A stretch of 64,000 bases of DNA from Lycium barbarum (GCF_019175385.1 NC_083346.1:55271821-55335820); one strand, 5' to 3'; shown: positions 1 to 11,900, counted from the first letter of the stretch. Program-made: numbers and translations. The notes: a model not told the origin generated them from the sequence alone.

Positions 1-277
1 TGGGTGACCCCCTGGGAAGTGTGCTAAATACTCTAAAGATTTAGCTGTCAGAGACAAATGAAAAGGATAGAGTAACCAAAAGGGAAATTAGCGTATGAGG
101 AATGGTTAGAGACCCTAAACGGCCAGATTGTCGTGACAATTGGTAATCTGGAAATTTTTTAAAGAAAGAAAGAACGCAGCGCCTGTGGATGAAGATAGAG
201 GGACCCTCCCGAAGTACTATAATACCCCATAAGGTCAGTTGAACATTCGAGGACGAATGTTCTAAAGGGGGGTAGGA
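1..277 (+). mobile_element. Internal-region fragment of the array, truncated by the window edge
   Basis: This is the 3' part of the array internal region, matching 4306-4582 and 8632-8909. Bases 1-20 are the end of the 5S-like domain (C-box region). The inverted repeat GAACATTCG/CGAATGTTC lies at 241-262 and the polypurine tract at 264-277. No coding capacity is recognised. Confidence 0.85.
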
Positions 278-1650
278 TGTTATATCCCGTATTTCGCACA
301 TTCAGAAAACATTTGAAATAATTGTGACTTGTAAGAGGTAAGGCCATATTATGATTTTAATTAACATATATGTTGTTCATGAAAGGTCTTGGTGTGGAAA
401 TATGGAGGAAGGCCAAGGGCAAAATTGGGAATTTCGGAAATTAGTTTCGGGAATTACAAATTATGATCCATCATTAATTGGGCTCAAAAACAAAAAGAAA
501 TTGAGGCCCAATATTGAGAAGGGTGGCCGGCCATAGTCCATTAAGATGAGCCCAAGCCCATGTTTTAATACAAGTCATATGGTAATTAAATAAATAAAGG
601 GGCCATGGTTTATTGTAGACGATTCATGAAAAAAAAATAAAGAGCAAGAACAAAAGGAGGGGGGTTTCGACCCCTTCAAGAAAAAGAGAAAAAAATTTCC
701 AAGTCCTTCAATTGTGATCCAAAAATCATGATTTTCTAGCAATATTACTAACTCAAGGATGCTCTTCAACATGATATAAGTTTTAAGGCAAGAAAGTGCT
801 TGTGTTGGCAAGTGGAAGTTTGAAGAAGATTGGAGAAAGAGGTAAGAATCAATTCCTTTTTATTATGTTATGAAGGTTTGTTTGTGTTGTAGTATGTAGA
901 AATGAATAAAAAGTGTGAAATTGATGTGTTATGGGTGTGTTTGTATGTGGCCGGATGTGGTGGGTGTTGGAGAGAAGATGAATTTATTTTACTTAGTGTA
1001 TTAATTGTGTTGTTGTGTTCTTATGGGGTAAATGAAGGAGAATAGTTCAAGTTGGTATGAAAATCCATTGTTAAGTTGTTGTAGGAAAATATGCAACTTT
1101 ATTATAGTTTATGTAATTATGAGAATGAAATTGTAAGATGCAAATTGTTGTTGTTGTAAATGAAATTGAGGATAAGAATATGTTGTGGATGTTTATATTG
1201 AAGATTGGAAGTTTAGGTGAATTATGGTTTTGGTGGAAGTTTGTATATTTTGTGAATATTTTGTAGAAACGATATGAAATGCTTCCGAATTGTATTGTGA
1301 TGATCTTGGTTGGGAATGAATATGAGAATGTTGGTATTGATTTGAAAATGGGAAGTTGGAATAAAAGATATTGCGTTATGTTGGAAAGAAGATTAGTTAT
1401 GCTATAATGTATTTTGTGATGATGGTTGATGTTGTTGGTATTGCTGGGTTGTTGTTGTCGATATTTTGGGCCGAGATGATTCTCGGGGCAGCGAAATTAT
1501 AGGGGAAATGCTGCCCAAATTTTTTTGTAGACAAGTGATGAACTAAAGATTTGAATGCTAAAAGTCTTACTATTGACAATTGGTAAATATGACCATTTGT
1601 AGATTTTGGGCGAAACGAGAATTGAGTTTGGACGAGCATAAGGTGCAATT

Positions 1651-1695
1651 GAGGTATGTAAAGCTATCCCTTTTCTTCTCTTGGCATGTCCTAGG
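1651..1695 (+). promoter_or_regulatory. Conserved LTR block with splice-donor-like AG|GTATGTAA
   Basis: GAGGTATGTAAAG is followed by a pyrimidine-rich stretch and GGCATGTCCTAG. The block recurs in LTRs whose remaining sequence is very different, so it is probably functional. The core fits a plant 5' splice site; that use is inferred. Confidence 0.45.
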
Positions 1696-2920
1696 TGTAC
1701 TAGATTCGGATTTGAGCCTCGTAGGTTATTCTGCTCATGGGAATGCGAGTCTGAATTTTTGGTACTATTCATCCAGCACAATTGAATTATAGCCCTTAAG
1801 TTTTGTTGGAAAACTGTTCAAACATCCATAACCCGTACAGACGTGATCGGCTCGCTTTGAAACCTTCATGGATGACTCCATAGAGTCCAATGTTTGTAAT
1901 TTATATCCGCCACCTCGACTTGACCCGAGGTGGGCCCACATGTTCCGAAACTTCCTACGTTTGTCTCACTTGAGCTATTTTTGTATGATATAAAAGTAAG
2001 ACTTTCGTCTATGAATCTAAGACTCCGTTTGATTCATTCCATAAGTCATTGGAAAGCTCCTTAATGTGAATATCCTGATGTGAACATGTAATTCGATATA
2101 AGGAGTCTGCTATGAGTAATCTGATATAGGTATGTTAACAGAAACATCCTGACACAGGTAATCTGATATAAGTATCCGAAATAAGTATTCGATTATGAAT
2201 AATCTGTTACGAATATCCTGGTAATACATTCGATTCCTTCATCGGGTTTTAATTTATGTGCACCTAGTTTCTTACTAATCCGCTCGTATATACGCTATGA
2301 TCCCTTTCACCGAGTTCCGGGCCGGTATGTATCGTGCGTATGGTTCGCCGAGTCCTTTGTCTAGGAGTCGGGTTCCATGTATGTAATTTCGAAGTATGAT
2401 GTGTCCGACTCCGGGGTACTGTGGTATATGTCCGTCCCCGGTTGCCGTGTATATGGAGTATGATGTGTTCGGTTCCGGATTACTGTGGTATATGTCCGTC
2501 TGCGGTTACCGTGTACGGTTCTGGGGTACTGTGGTATATGTCCGTCCCCAGTTACTGTGTATATGGATTATGATGTGACTGGTCCTCCGGTTCTCGTGGT
2601 ATATGTTTGGTTCCCGAGATACCGTATACATGTTATGAAATCTTCCAGAGCATGATGTGTTATGGCGCCAGAGACGGGAGTAGCGACCATGTTCCTGCGC
2701 CCTTTGTATGACTTTGGTATGCATCAGTTGTGGTTGAAAAGTAAGTATTCTGATATTCTGGATAAGCTACTTACCTTTGGCATTTTTCTGATATACGATT
2801 TTGGTATACATGAATCTATTCACCGAGTCCCTCACCGAGGGCCGGGGCACGTTGTATGTATGTGTGATGCATGATTCTGACATGTGTGATTTATGTTTGG
2901 AAAGTAATAAATTTTGTTAT

Positions 2921-3105
2921 TGACCGCTGGACCCCTGACCGCGGTATGCCGCATTTGTGATGTTGACCGCTGGACCCCTGACCGCGGTATGTGCGACATT
3001 GACCGCTGAACCCCTGACCGCGGTATGTCGGGTTTGGGATGCTAACCGCTGGACACTTGGTCGCGGTATGTGTGATAGTGACCGCTGGACTTTTGGTCGC
3101 GGTAA
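2921..3105 (+). repeat. Palindromic minisatellite, 5 units
   Basis: Five imperfect units of about 36-44 bp, each with ACCGC near the start and GCGGT near the end (ACCGCTGGACCCCTGACCGCGGT core). LTR2 and LTR3 have different unit numbers. Confidence 0.85.
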
Positions 3106-3311
3106 TTGTGTGTTTGATTTTCTGTGTGTATGAGACGGAAACGTTTTTCAAAGGAAAGCAAAGTATTTTGGCATTTTGATTGCCGTATTTGTCTTCCGGA
3201 ACCTGTTATGTATGATTTATACGTCAGATGCAACACTTTGGTATTCTGGATATTGTGCTCACCTTCTGTACATTTTACTTCGGTTATGGCTTCGTTTTTT
3301 TTGGTGTTTCA

Positions 3312-3375
3312 TGCCTTACATTCTCAGTACATATTCCGTACTGACCCCCTTTCTTCGGGGGCTGCGTTTCATGCC
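3312..3375 (+). promoter_or_regulatory. Conserved double hairpin of the LTR (R-region candidate)
   Basis: An AGTAC/GTACT inverted repeat is followed directly by a CCCCC/GGGGG hairpin and TGCGTTTCATGCC. The same structure occurs in the other LTRs of the window, at 7638, 12024, 14133, 18685, 21836, 25687, 43932, 49863, 51613, 58935 and 59586 on the plus strand, and at 32268, 39411 and 52378 on the minus strand. Role (transcript end, R border, packaging) is not known. Confidence 0.6.
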
Positions 3376-3784
3376 ACGCAGGTTCTCCCAGATGAGTTGA
3401 AGATATTATGGAAGATGTTCCAGCGAGGATGGCAGGCTCCATTTGCTCCCGGAGAACTGCCGAGTCAGAATATATGTGTTAAAGGTTCTGTTAATGTTAG
3501 AGACTTTGCAGACAGAGTCGTGGCTTTTGGTTGTCAGTCGGTAAGCGGCTCCGTCAGCTGATATGTCGGTTTGTGTTATGTACTGGATTTTGTATGATCA
3601 TAGATTTGTTCGGCTTGGAAGCTACGAGAAAGAATATTTCAAAAAACAATTTACTATGTATTTTATCTTATTTGATTTAAAAAGTTTGATGTGATTTTAT
3701 GCACAGCAAATTCTGAGGGTTCGCTCGGCCCTAAGTAAGGGTCGGGTGCCCATCACACCCTAGTAAGGTTGGGGTGTGACAAAG

Positions 3785-3824
3785 TCCTGTTTATGGTGTG
3801 TAGCGCGCCACATTATAAACAGGA
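3785..3824 (+). promoter_or_regulatory. Leader hairpin with GCGCGC loop (dimerisation-signal candidate)
   Basis: Sixteen bases from 3785 pair with the sixteen ending at 3824, with two G-T wobbles. The 8-nt loop TAGCGCGC contains the self-complementary GCGCGC. The equivalent hairpin in A1 and B has GTGCAC in the loop. Kissing-loop dimer signals of retroviruses use palindromic loops; the role here is inferred. Confidence 0.6.
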
Positions 3825-4230
3825 GGCTACGGGGCATTTAGGGATTGTTGACCTTTTTTCCGTAATAAGATCGTGCGATAGAGCCAAGACATAGGAAAAA
3901 TAAAACCCTTTCCGTAAGCCTTACATACGATGGAGAAGGGTAAGTGATGATATGGAAAGGTCACGAGGACAAGTCTGGATGTATTTGATCTGTTACCTGA
4001 GACAGAATGTTCTGGGTGGCTAGAATATGATATATAGCTGTATGCTCCGTAAGGTGTTGTTGGTATTTGCTGTGTACATATTTCGGATGATAAGAATTTG
4101 TAAAGGCGACTATTGAAGACCAAAAAGGGTAAAATGGTAATTGTAAAAGAAGGAACGTATTACGAACATGCCTCGGAATCTGTACGACCTCGATTCGCCC
4201 TGAATCATGTAATAAAGACCATAGGAGAAA

Positions 4231-4326
4231 GTGGACGTGATTATGTTGGTATTAAGGCACCGAATTCCGCCAACGTTTCGGGGTTAAGCGTGCTAAAGTG
4301 GATGGATGGGTGACCCCCTGGGAAGT
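4231..4326 (+). other. 5S rRNA-derived domain (array copy 1)
   Basis: About 96 bp are colinear with plant 5S rRNA from its 5' end through the C box. GTTAAGCGTGCT (A-box region) and GGATGGGTGACC plus CTGGGAAGT (C-box region) are kept; about seven bases of the intermediate element are lost, as are the last 15 or so bases of 5S. It is embedded in the element's internal region, so it is not a functional rRNA gene. Confidence 0.8.
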
Positions 4327-4582
4327 ATGCAAAATACTCTAAAGATTTAGCTGTCAGAGACAAATGAAAAGGATAGAGTAACCAAAAGGGAAATTAGCGT
4401 ATGAGGAATGGTTAGAGACCCTAAACGGCCAGATTGTCGTGACAATTGGTAATCTGGAAATTTTTTAAAGAAAGAAAGAACGCAGCGCCTGTGGATGAAG
4501 ATAGAGGGACCCTCCCGAAGTACTATAATACCCCATAAGGTCAGTTGAAAATTCGAGGACGAATGTTCTAAAGGGGGTAGGA

Positions 4583-7500
4583 TGTTATATCCCGTATTTC
4601 GCACATTCAGAAAAAATTTGAAATAATTGTGACTTGTAAGAGGTAAGGCCATATTATGATTTTAATTAACATATAGGTTGTTCATGAAAGGTCTTGGTGT
4701 GGAAATATGGAGGAAGGCCAAGGGCAAAATTGGGAATTTCGGAAATTAGTTTCGGGAATTACAAATTATGATCCATCATTAATTGGGCTCAAAAACAAAA
4801 AGAAATTGAGGCCCAATATTGAGAAGGGTGGCCGGCCATAGTCCATTAAGATGAGCCCAAGCCCATGTTTTAATTCAAGTCATGTGGTAATTAAATAAAT
4901 AAAGGGGCCATGGTTTATTGTAGACGATTCATGAAAAAAAAAATAAAGAGCAAGAACAAAAGGAGGGGGGTTTCGGCCCCTTCAAGAAAAAGAGAAAAAA
5001 ATTTCCAAGTCCTTCAATTGTGATCCAAAAATCATGATTTTCTAGAAATATTACTAACTCAAGGATGCTCTTCAACATGATATAAGTTTTAAGGCAAGAA
5101 AGTGCTTGTGTTGGCAAGTGGAAGTTTGAAGAAGGTTGGAGAAAGAGGTAAGAATCAATTCCTTTTTATTATGTTATGAAGGTTTGTTTGTGTTGTAGTA
5201 TGTAGAAATGAATAAAAAGTGTGAAATTGATGTGTTATGGGTGTGTTTGTATGTGGCCGGATGTGGTGGGTGTTGGAGAGAAGATGAATTTATTTTACTT
5301 AGTGTATTAATTGTGTTGTTGTGTTCTTATGGGGTAAATGAAGGAGAATAGTTCAAGTTGGTATGAAATCCATTGTTAAGTTGTTGTAGGAAAATATGTA
5401 ACTTTATTATAGTTTATGTAATTATGAGAATGAAATTGTAAGATGCAAATTGTTGTTGTTGTAAATGAAATTGAGGATAAGAATATGTTGTGGATGTTTA
5501 TATTGAAGATTGGAAGTTTAGGTGAATTATGGTTTTGGTGGAAGTTTGTATATTTTGTGAATATTTTGTAGAAACGATATGAAATGCTTCCGAATTGTAT
5601 TGTGATGATCTTGGTTGGGAATGAATATGAGAATGTTGGTATTGATTTGAAAATGGGAAGTTGGAATAAAAGATATTGCGTTATGTTGGAAAGAAGATTA
5701 GTTATGCTATAATGTATTTTGTGATGATGGTTGATGTTGTTGGTATTGCTGGGTTGTTGTTGTCGATATTTTGGGCCGAGATGATTCTCGGGGCAGCGAA
5801 ATTATAGGGGAAATGCTGCCCAAATTTTTTTGTAGACAAGTGATGAACTAAAGATTTGAATGCTAAAAGTCTTACTATTGACAATTGGTAAATATGACCA
5901 TTTGTAGATTTTGGGCGAAACGAGAATTGAGTTTGGACGAGCATAAGGTGCAAGTGAGGTATGTAAAGCTATCCCTTTTCTTCTCTTGGCATGTCCTAGG
6001 TGTACTAGATTCGGATTTGAGCCTCGTAGGTTATTCTGCTCATGGGAATGCGAGTCTGAATTTTTGGTACTATTCATCCAGCACAATTGAATTATAGCCC
6101 TTAAGTTTTGTTGGAAAACTGTTCAAACATCCATAACCCGTACAGACGTGATCGGCTCGCTTTGAAACCTTCATGGATGACTCCATAGAGTCCAATGTTT
6201 GTAATTTATATCCGCCACCTCGACTTGACCCGAGGTGGGCCCACATGTTCCGAAACTTCCTACGTTTGTCTCACTTGAGCTATTTTTGTGTGATATAAAA
6301 GTAAGACTTTCGTCTATGAATCTAAGACTCCGTTTGATTCATTCCATAAGTCATTGGAAAGCTCCTTAATGTGAATATCCTGATGTGAACATGTAATTCG
6401 ATATAAGGAGTCTGCTATGAGTAATTTGATATAGGTATGTTAACAGAAACATCCTGACACAGGTAATCTGATATAAGTATCCGAAATAAGTATTCGATTA
6501 TGAATAATCTGTTACGAATATCCTGGTAATACATTCGATTCCTTCATCGGGTTTTAATTTATGTGCACCTAGTTTCTTACTAATCCGCTCGTATATACGC
6601 TATGATCCCTTTCACCGAGTTCCGGGCCGGTATGTATCATGCGTATGGTTCGCCGAGTCCTTTGTCTAGGAGTCGGGTTCCATGTATGTAATTTCGAAGT
6701 ATGATGTGTCCGACTCCGGGGTACTGTGGTATATGTCCGTCCCCGGTTGCCGTGTATATGGAGTATGATGTGTTCGGTTCCGGATTACAGTGGTATATGT
6801 CCGTCTGCGGTTACCGTGTACGGTTCTGGGGTACTGTGGTATATGTCCGTCCCCAGTTACTGTGTATATGGATTATGATGTGACTGGTCCTCCGGTTCTC
6901 GTGGTATATGTTCGGTTCCCGAGATACCGTATACATGTTATGAAATCTTCCAGAGCATGATGTGTTATGGCGCCAGAGACGGGAGTAGCGACCATGTTCC
7001 TGCGCCCTTTGTATGACTTTGGTATGCATCAGTTGTGGTTGAAAAGTAAGTATTCTGATATTCTGGATAAGCTACTTACCTTTGGCATTTTTCTGATATA
7101 CGATTTTGGTATACATGAATCTATTCACCGAGTCCCTCACCGAGGGCCGGGGCACGTTGTATGTATGTGTGATGCATGATTCTGACATGTGTGATTTATG
7201 TTTGGAAAGTAATAAATTTTGCTATTGACCGCTGGACCCCTGACCGCGGTATGTGCGACATTGACCGCGGTATGCCGCATTTGTGATGTTGACCGCTGGA
7301 CCCCTGACCGCGGTATGTGCGACATTGACCGCTGAACCCCTGACCGCGGTATGTTGGGTTTGGGATGCTAACCGCTGGACACTTGGTCGCGGTATGTGTG
7401 ATAGTGACCGCTGGACTTTTGGTCGCGGTAATTGTGTGTTTGATTTTCTGTGTGTATGAGACGGAAACGTTTTTCAAAGGAAAGCAAAGTATTTTGGCAT

Positions 7501-8107
7501 TTTGATTGCCGTATTTGTCTTCCGGAACCTGTTATGTATGATTTATACGTCAGCTGCAACACTTTGGTATTCTGGATATTGTGCTCACCTTCTGTACATT
7601 TTACTTCGGTTATGGCTTCGTTTTTTTTGGTGTTTCATGCCTTACATTCTCAGTACATATTCCGTACTGACCCCCTTTCTTCGGGGGCTGCGTTTCATGC
7701 CACGCAGGTTCTCCCAGATGAGTTGAAGATATTATGGAAGATGTTCCAGCGAGGATGGCAGGCTCCATTTGCTCCCGGAGAACTGCCGAATCAGAATATA
7801 TGTGTTAAAGGTTCTGTTAATGTTAGAGACTTTGCAGACAGAGTCGTGGCTTTTGGTTGTCAGTCGGTAAGCGGCTCCGTCAGCTGATATGTCGGTTTGT
7901 GTTATGTACTGGATTTTGTATGATCATAGATTTGTTCGGCTTGGAAGCTACGAGAAAGAATATTTCAAAAAACAATTTACTATGTATTTTATCTTATTTG
8001 ATTTAAAAAGTTTGATGTGATTTTATGCACAGCAAATTCTGAGGGTTCGCTCGGCCCTAAGTAAGGGTCGGGTGCCCATCACACCCTAGTAAGGTTGGGG
8101 TGTGACA
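4583..8107 (+). repeat. LTR2 of the array
   Basis: The LTR is 3525 bp, TG...CA, and differs from LTR1 by scattered substitutions and a 21-bp gain in the minisatellite. The splice-donor-like block is at 5956-6000 and the double hairpin at 7638-7701. Confidence 0.9.
7226..7431 (+). repeat. Palindromic minisatellite in LTR2, 5 units plus one partial
   Basis: Same unit as at 2921-3105, with an added truncated unit near 7262-7288. Confidence 0.85.
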
Positions 8108-8110
8108 AAG

Positions 8111-8150
8111 TCCTGTTTATGGTGTGTAGCGCGCCACATTATAAACAGGA
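8111..8150 (+). promoter_or_regulatory. Leader hairpin with GCGCGC loop, second copy
   Basis: Identical to 3785-3824: 16-bp stem and loop TAGCGCGC, three bases after the LTR end because the PBS has been deleted. Confidence 0.6.
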
Positions 8151-8556
8151 GGCTACGGGGCATTTAGGGATTGTTGACCTTTTTTCCGTAATAAGATCGT
8201 GCGATAGAGCCAAGACATAGGAAAAATAAAACCCTTTCCGTAAGCCTTACATACGATGGAGAAGGGTAAGTGATGATATGGAAAGGTCACGAGGACAAGT
8301 CTGGATGTATTTGATCTGTTACCTGAGACAGAATGTTCTGGGTGGCTAGAATATGATATATAGCTGTATGCTCTGTAAGGTGTTGTTGGTATTTGCTGTG
8401 TACAGATTTCGGATGATAAGAATTTGTAAAGGCGACTATTGAAGACCAAAAAGGGTAAAATGGTAATTGTAAAAGAAGGAACGTATTACGAACATGCCTC
8501 GGAATCTGTAAGACCTCGATTCGCCCTGAATCATGTAATAAAGACCATAGGAGAAA

Positions 8557-8652
8557 GTGGACGTGATTATGTTGGTATTAAGGCACCGAATTCCGCCAAC
8601 GTTTCGGGGTTAAGCGTGCTAATGTGGATGGATGGGTGACCCCCTGGGAAGT
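8557..8652 (+). other. 5S rRNA-derived domain (array copy 2)
   Basis: Same as 4231-4326 with one base change near the A-box region (AATGTGG instead of AAAGTGG). Confidence 0.8.
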
Positions 8653-8909
8653 ATGCAAAATACTCTAAAGATTTAGCTGTCAGAGACAAATGAAAAGGAT
8701 AGAGTAACTAAAAGGGAAATTAGCGTATGAGGAATGGTTAGAGACCCTAAACGGCCAGATTGTCGTGACAATTGGTTATCTGGAAATTTTTTAAAGAAAG
8801 AAAGAATGCAGCGCCTGTGGATGAAGAAAGAGGGACCCTCCCGAAGTACTATAATACCCCATAAGGTCAGTTGAACATTCGAGGACGAATGTTCTAAAGG
8901 GGGGGAGGA

Positions 8910-11900
8910 TGTTATATCCCGTATTTCGCACATTCAGAAAAAATGTGAAATAATTGTGACTTGTAAGAGGTAAGGCCATATTATGATTTTAATTAACATA
9001 TAGGTTGTTCATGAAAGGTGTTGGTGTGGAAATATGGAGGAAGGCCAAGGGCAAAATTGGGAATTTCGGAAATTAGTTTCGGGAATTACAAATTATGATC
9101 CATCATTAATTGGGCTCAAAAAAAAGAAATTGAGGCCCAATATTGAGAAGGGTGGCCGGCCTTAGTCCATTAAGATAAGCCCAAGCCCATGTTTTAATTC
9201 AAGTCATGTGGTAATTAAATAAATAAAGGGGCCATGGTTCATTCTAGACGATTCATGAAAACAAAAAAATAAAGAGCAAGAACAAAAGGAGGGGGGTTTA
9301 GGCCCCTTCAAGAAAAAGAGAAAAAAATTTCCAAGGCCTTCAATTGTGATCCAAAAATCATGATTTTCTAGCAATATTACTAACTCAAGGATGCTCTTCA
9401 ACATGATATAAGTTTTAAGGCAAGAAAGTGCTTGTGTTGGCAAGTGGAAGTTTGAAGAAGATTGGAGAAAGAGGTAAGAATCAATTCCTTTTTATTATGT
9501 TATGAAGGTTTGTTTGTGTTGTAGTATGTAGAAATGAATAAAAAGTGTGAAATTGATGTGTTATGGGTGTGTTTGTATGTGGCCGGATGTGGTGGGTGTT
9601 GGAGAGAAGATGAATTTATTTTACTTAGTGTATTAATTGTGTTGTTGTGTTCTTATGGGGTAAATGAAGGAGAATAGTTCAAGTTGGTATGAAAATCCAT
9701 TGTTAAGTTGTTGTAGGAAAATATGCAACTTTATTATAGTTTATGTAATTATGAGAATGAAATTGTAAGATGCAAATTGTTGTTGTTGTAAATGAAATTG
9801 AGGATAAGAATATGTTGTGGATGTTTATGTTGAAGATTGGAAGTTTAGGTGAATTATGGTTTTGGTGGAAGTTTGTATATTTTGTGAATATTTTGTAGAA
9901 ACGATATGAAATGCTTCCGAATTGTATTGTGATGATCTTGGTTGGGAATGAATATGAGAATGTTGGTATTGATTTGAAAATGGGAAGTTGGAATAAAAGA
10001 TATTGCGTTATGTTGGAAAGAAGATTAGTTATGCTATAATGTATTTTGTGATGATGATTGATGTTGTTGGTATTGTTGGGTTGTTGTTGTCGATATTTTG
10101 GGCCGAGATGATTCTCGGGGCAGCGAAATTATAGGGGAAATGCTGCCCAAATTTTTTTGTAGACAAGTGATGAATTAAAGATTTGAATGCTAAAAGTCTT
10201 ACTATTGACAATTGGTAAATATGACCATTTGTAGATTTTGGGCGAAACGGGAATTGAGTTTGGACGAGCATAAGGCGCAAGTGAGTTATGTAAAGCTATT
10301 CCTTTTCTTCTCTTGGCATGTCCTAGGTGTACTAGATTTGGATTTGAGCCTCGTAGGTTATTCTGCTCATGGGAATGCGAGTCTGACTTTTTGGTACTAT
10401 TCATTCAGCACAATTGAATTATAGCCCTTAAGTTTTGTTGGAAAACTATTCAAACATCCATAACCCGTACAGACGTGATCGGCTCGCTTTGAAACCTTCA
10501 TGGATGACTCCATAGAGTCCAATGTTTGTAATTTATATCCGCCACCTCGACTTGACCCGAGGTGGGCCCACAAGTTCCGAAACTTCCTACGTTTGTCATA
10601 TAAAAGTAAGACTTTTGTCTATGAATCTAAGACTCCGTTTGATTCGTTCCATAAGTCATTGGAAAGCTCGTTAATGTGAATATCCTGATGTGAGTATGTA
10701 ATTCGATATAAGGAGTCTGCTATGAGTAATCTGATATAGGTATGTTGAGAGAAACATCCTGACATAGGTAATCTGATATAAGTATCCGAAATAAGTATTC
10801 GGTTATAAATAATCCGTTACGAATATCCTGGTAATACATTCGATTCCTTCATCGGGTTTTAATTTATGTGCACCTAGTTTCTTACTAATCCGCTCGTATA
10901 TACGCTATGATCCCTTTCACCGAGTTCCGGGCCGGTATGTATCGTGCGTATGGTTCGCCGAGTCCCTTGTCTAGGAGTCGGGTTCCATGTATGTAATTTT
11001 GAAGTATGATGTGTCCGGCTCCGGGGTACAGTGGTATATGTCCGTCCCTGGTTGCCGTGTATATGGAGTATGATGTGTTCGGTTCCGGAGTACTGTGGTA
11101 TATGTCCGTCTCCGGTTACCGTGTACGGTTCTGGGGTACTATGGTATATGTCAGTCCCCAGTTACTGTGTATATGGATTATGATGTGACTGGTCCTCGGG
11201 TTCTCGTGGTATATGTTCGGTTCCCGAGATACCGTATACATGTTATGAAATCTTCTGGAGCATGGTGTGTTATGGCACCAAAGACGGGAGTGGTGACCAT
11301 GTTCCTGCGCCCTTTGCATGACTTTGGTATGCATCAGTTGTGGTTGAAAAGTAAGTATTCTGATATTTTGGATAAGCTACTTACCTTTGGCATTTTTCTG
11401 ATATACGATTTTGGTATACATGAATCTATTCACCGAGTCCCTCACCGAGGGCCGGGGCACGTTGTATGTATGTGTGATGCATGATTCTGACATGTGTGAT
11501 TTATGTTTGGAAAGTAATAAATTTGGTTATTGACCGCTGCAGCCCTGACCGCGGTGTGTGCGACATTGACCACTAGACCCCTAACCGCGGTATGCCGCAC
11601 TATGTGATATTGACCGCTGGACCCCTGACCGCGGTATGTGCGACATTGACCGCGGTATGCCGCATTTGTGATGTTGACCGCTGGACCCCTGACCGCGGTA
11701 TCTGCGACATTGACCGCTGGACCCCTGATCGCGGTATGTCGGGTTTGGGATGCTAACCGCTAGACACTTGGTTGCGGTATGTGTGATAGTGACCGCTGGA
11801 CTTTTGGCCGCGGTAATTGTGTGTTTGATTTTCTGTGTGTATGAGAAGGAAACATTTTTGAAAGGGAAGCAAAGTATTTTGGCATTTTGATTGCCGTATT

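Larger units (their letters stand above)
278..3781 (+). repeat. LTR1 of the array
   Basis: The LTR is 3504 bp, with TG at 278 and CA at 3781. From 5' to 3' it holds a GAAATGCTGCC block near 1504, the splice-donor-like block 1651-1695, diverged GATATAAG/TAATCTGATA repeats at about 2090-2220, about four units of a roughly 60-bp repeat (GGTATATGTCCGTC core) at 2394-2630, a palindromic minisatellite at 2921-3105, and the double hairpin at 3312-3375. Short reading frames such as 3124-3561 recur in the other copies only because the DNA is duplicated. It is nearly identical to LTR2. Confidence 0.9.
3782..4582 (+). mobile_element. Internal region 1 of the array, non-coding, lacking a PBS
   Basis: This 801-bp segment lies between two LTRs. 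The expected primer-binding site just after the LTR is absent: compared with element D, 55 bp are missing between two AGT trinucleotides. The leader hairpin (3785-3824) is kept. The 5S-like domain is at 4231-4326, an imperfect inverted repeat at 4547-4568, and the polypurine tract just before 4583. Relative to D the segment also lacks about 1.8 kb after the 5S-like part. Without a PBS it could not prime its own minus strand. Confidence 0.85.
8108..8909 (+). mobile_element. Internal region 2 of the array, non-coding, lacking a PBS
   Basis: Near-identical to 3782-4582, including the same 55-bp loss of the PBS region; the sharing shows the deletion came before the tandem duplication. It holds the leader hairpin (8111-8150), the 5S-like domain (8557-8652), an inverted repeat (8873-8894) and a polypurine tract ending at 8909. 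Confidence 0.85.

Noticed and set aside
1497..1781. Minus-strand open frames recurring in all array LTRs (also 1397-1648, 17116-17298, 57463-57645)
   Set aside because: They cover the conserved GAAATGCTGCC and splice-donor-like blocks, so recurrence reflects DNA-level conservation, not coding.
2921..3105. CRISPR-like direct repeats
   Set aside because: Units are imperfect, spacers are themselves similar, and the context is a plant LTR. It is a minisatellite.
3124..3561. 145-codon open frame repeated at 7450-7887 and, in part, in LTR3
   Set aside because: It lies inside LTRs, runs through the minisatellite flank and the double hairpin, and is repeated only because the LTR is duplicated; no protein family resemblance.
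4231..4326. Functional 5S rRNA gene, or a Cassandra TRIM
   Set aside because: The 3' end of 5S is missing, the sequence is diverged and no T-run terminator follows directly. Cassandra has 5S in short LTRs; here it is in the interior of an element with LTRs of about 3 kb.
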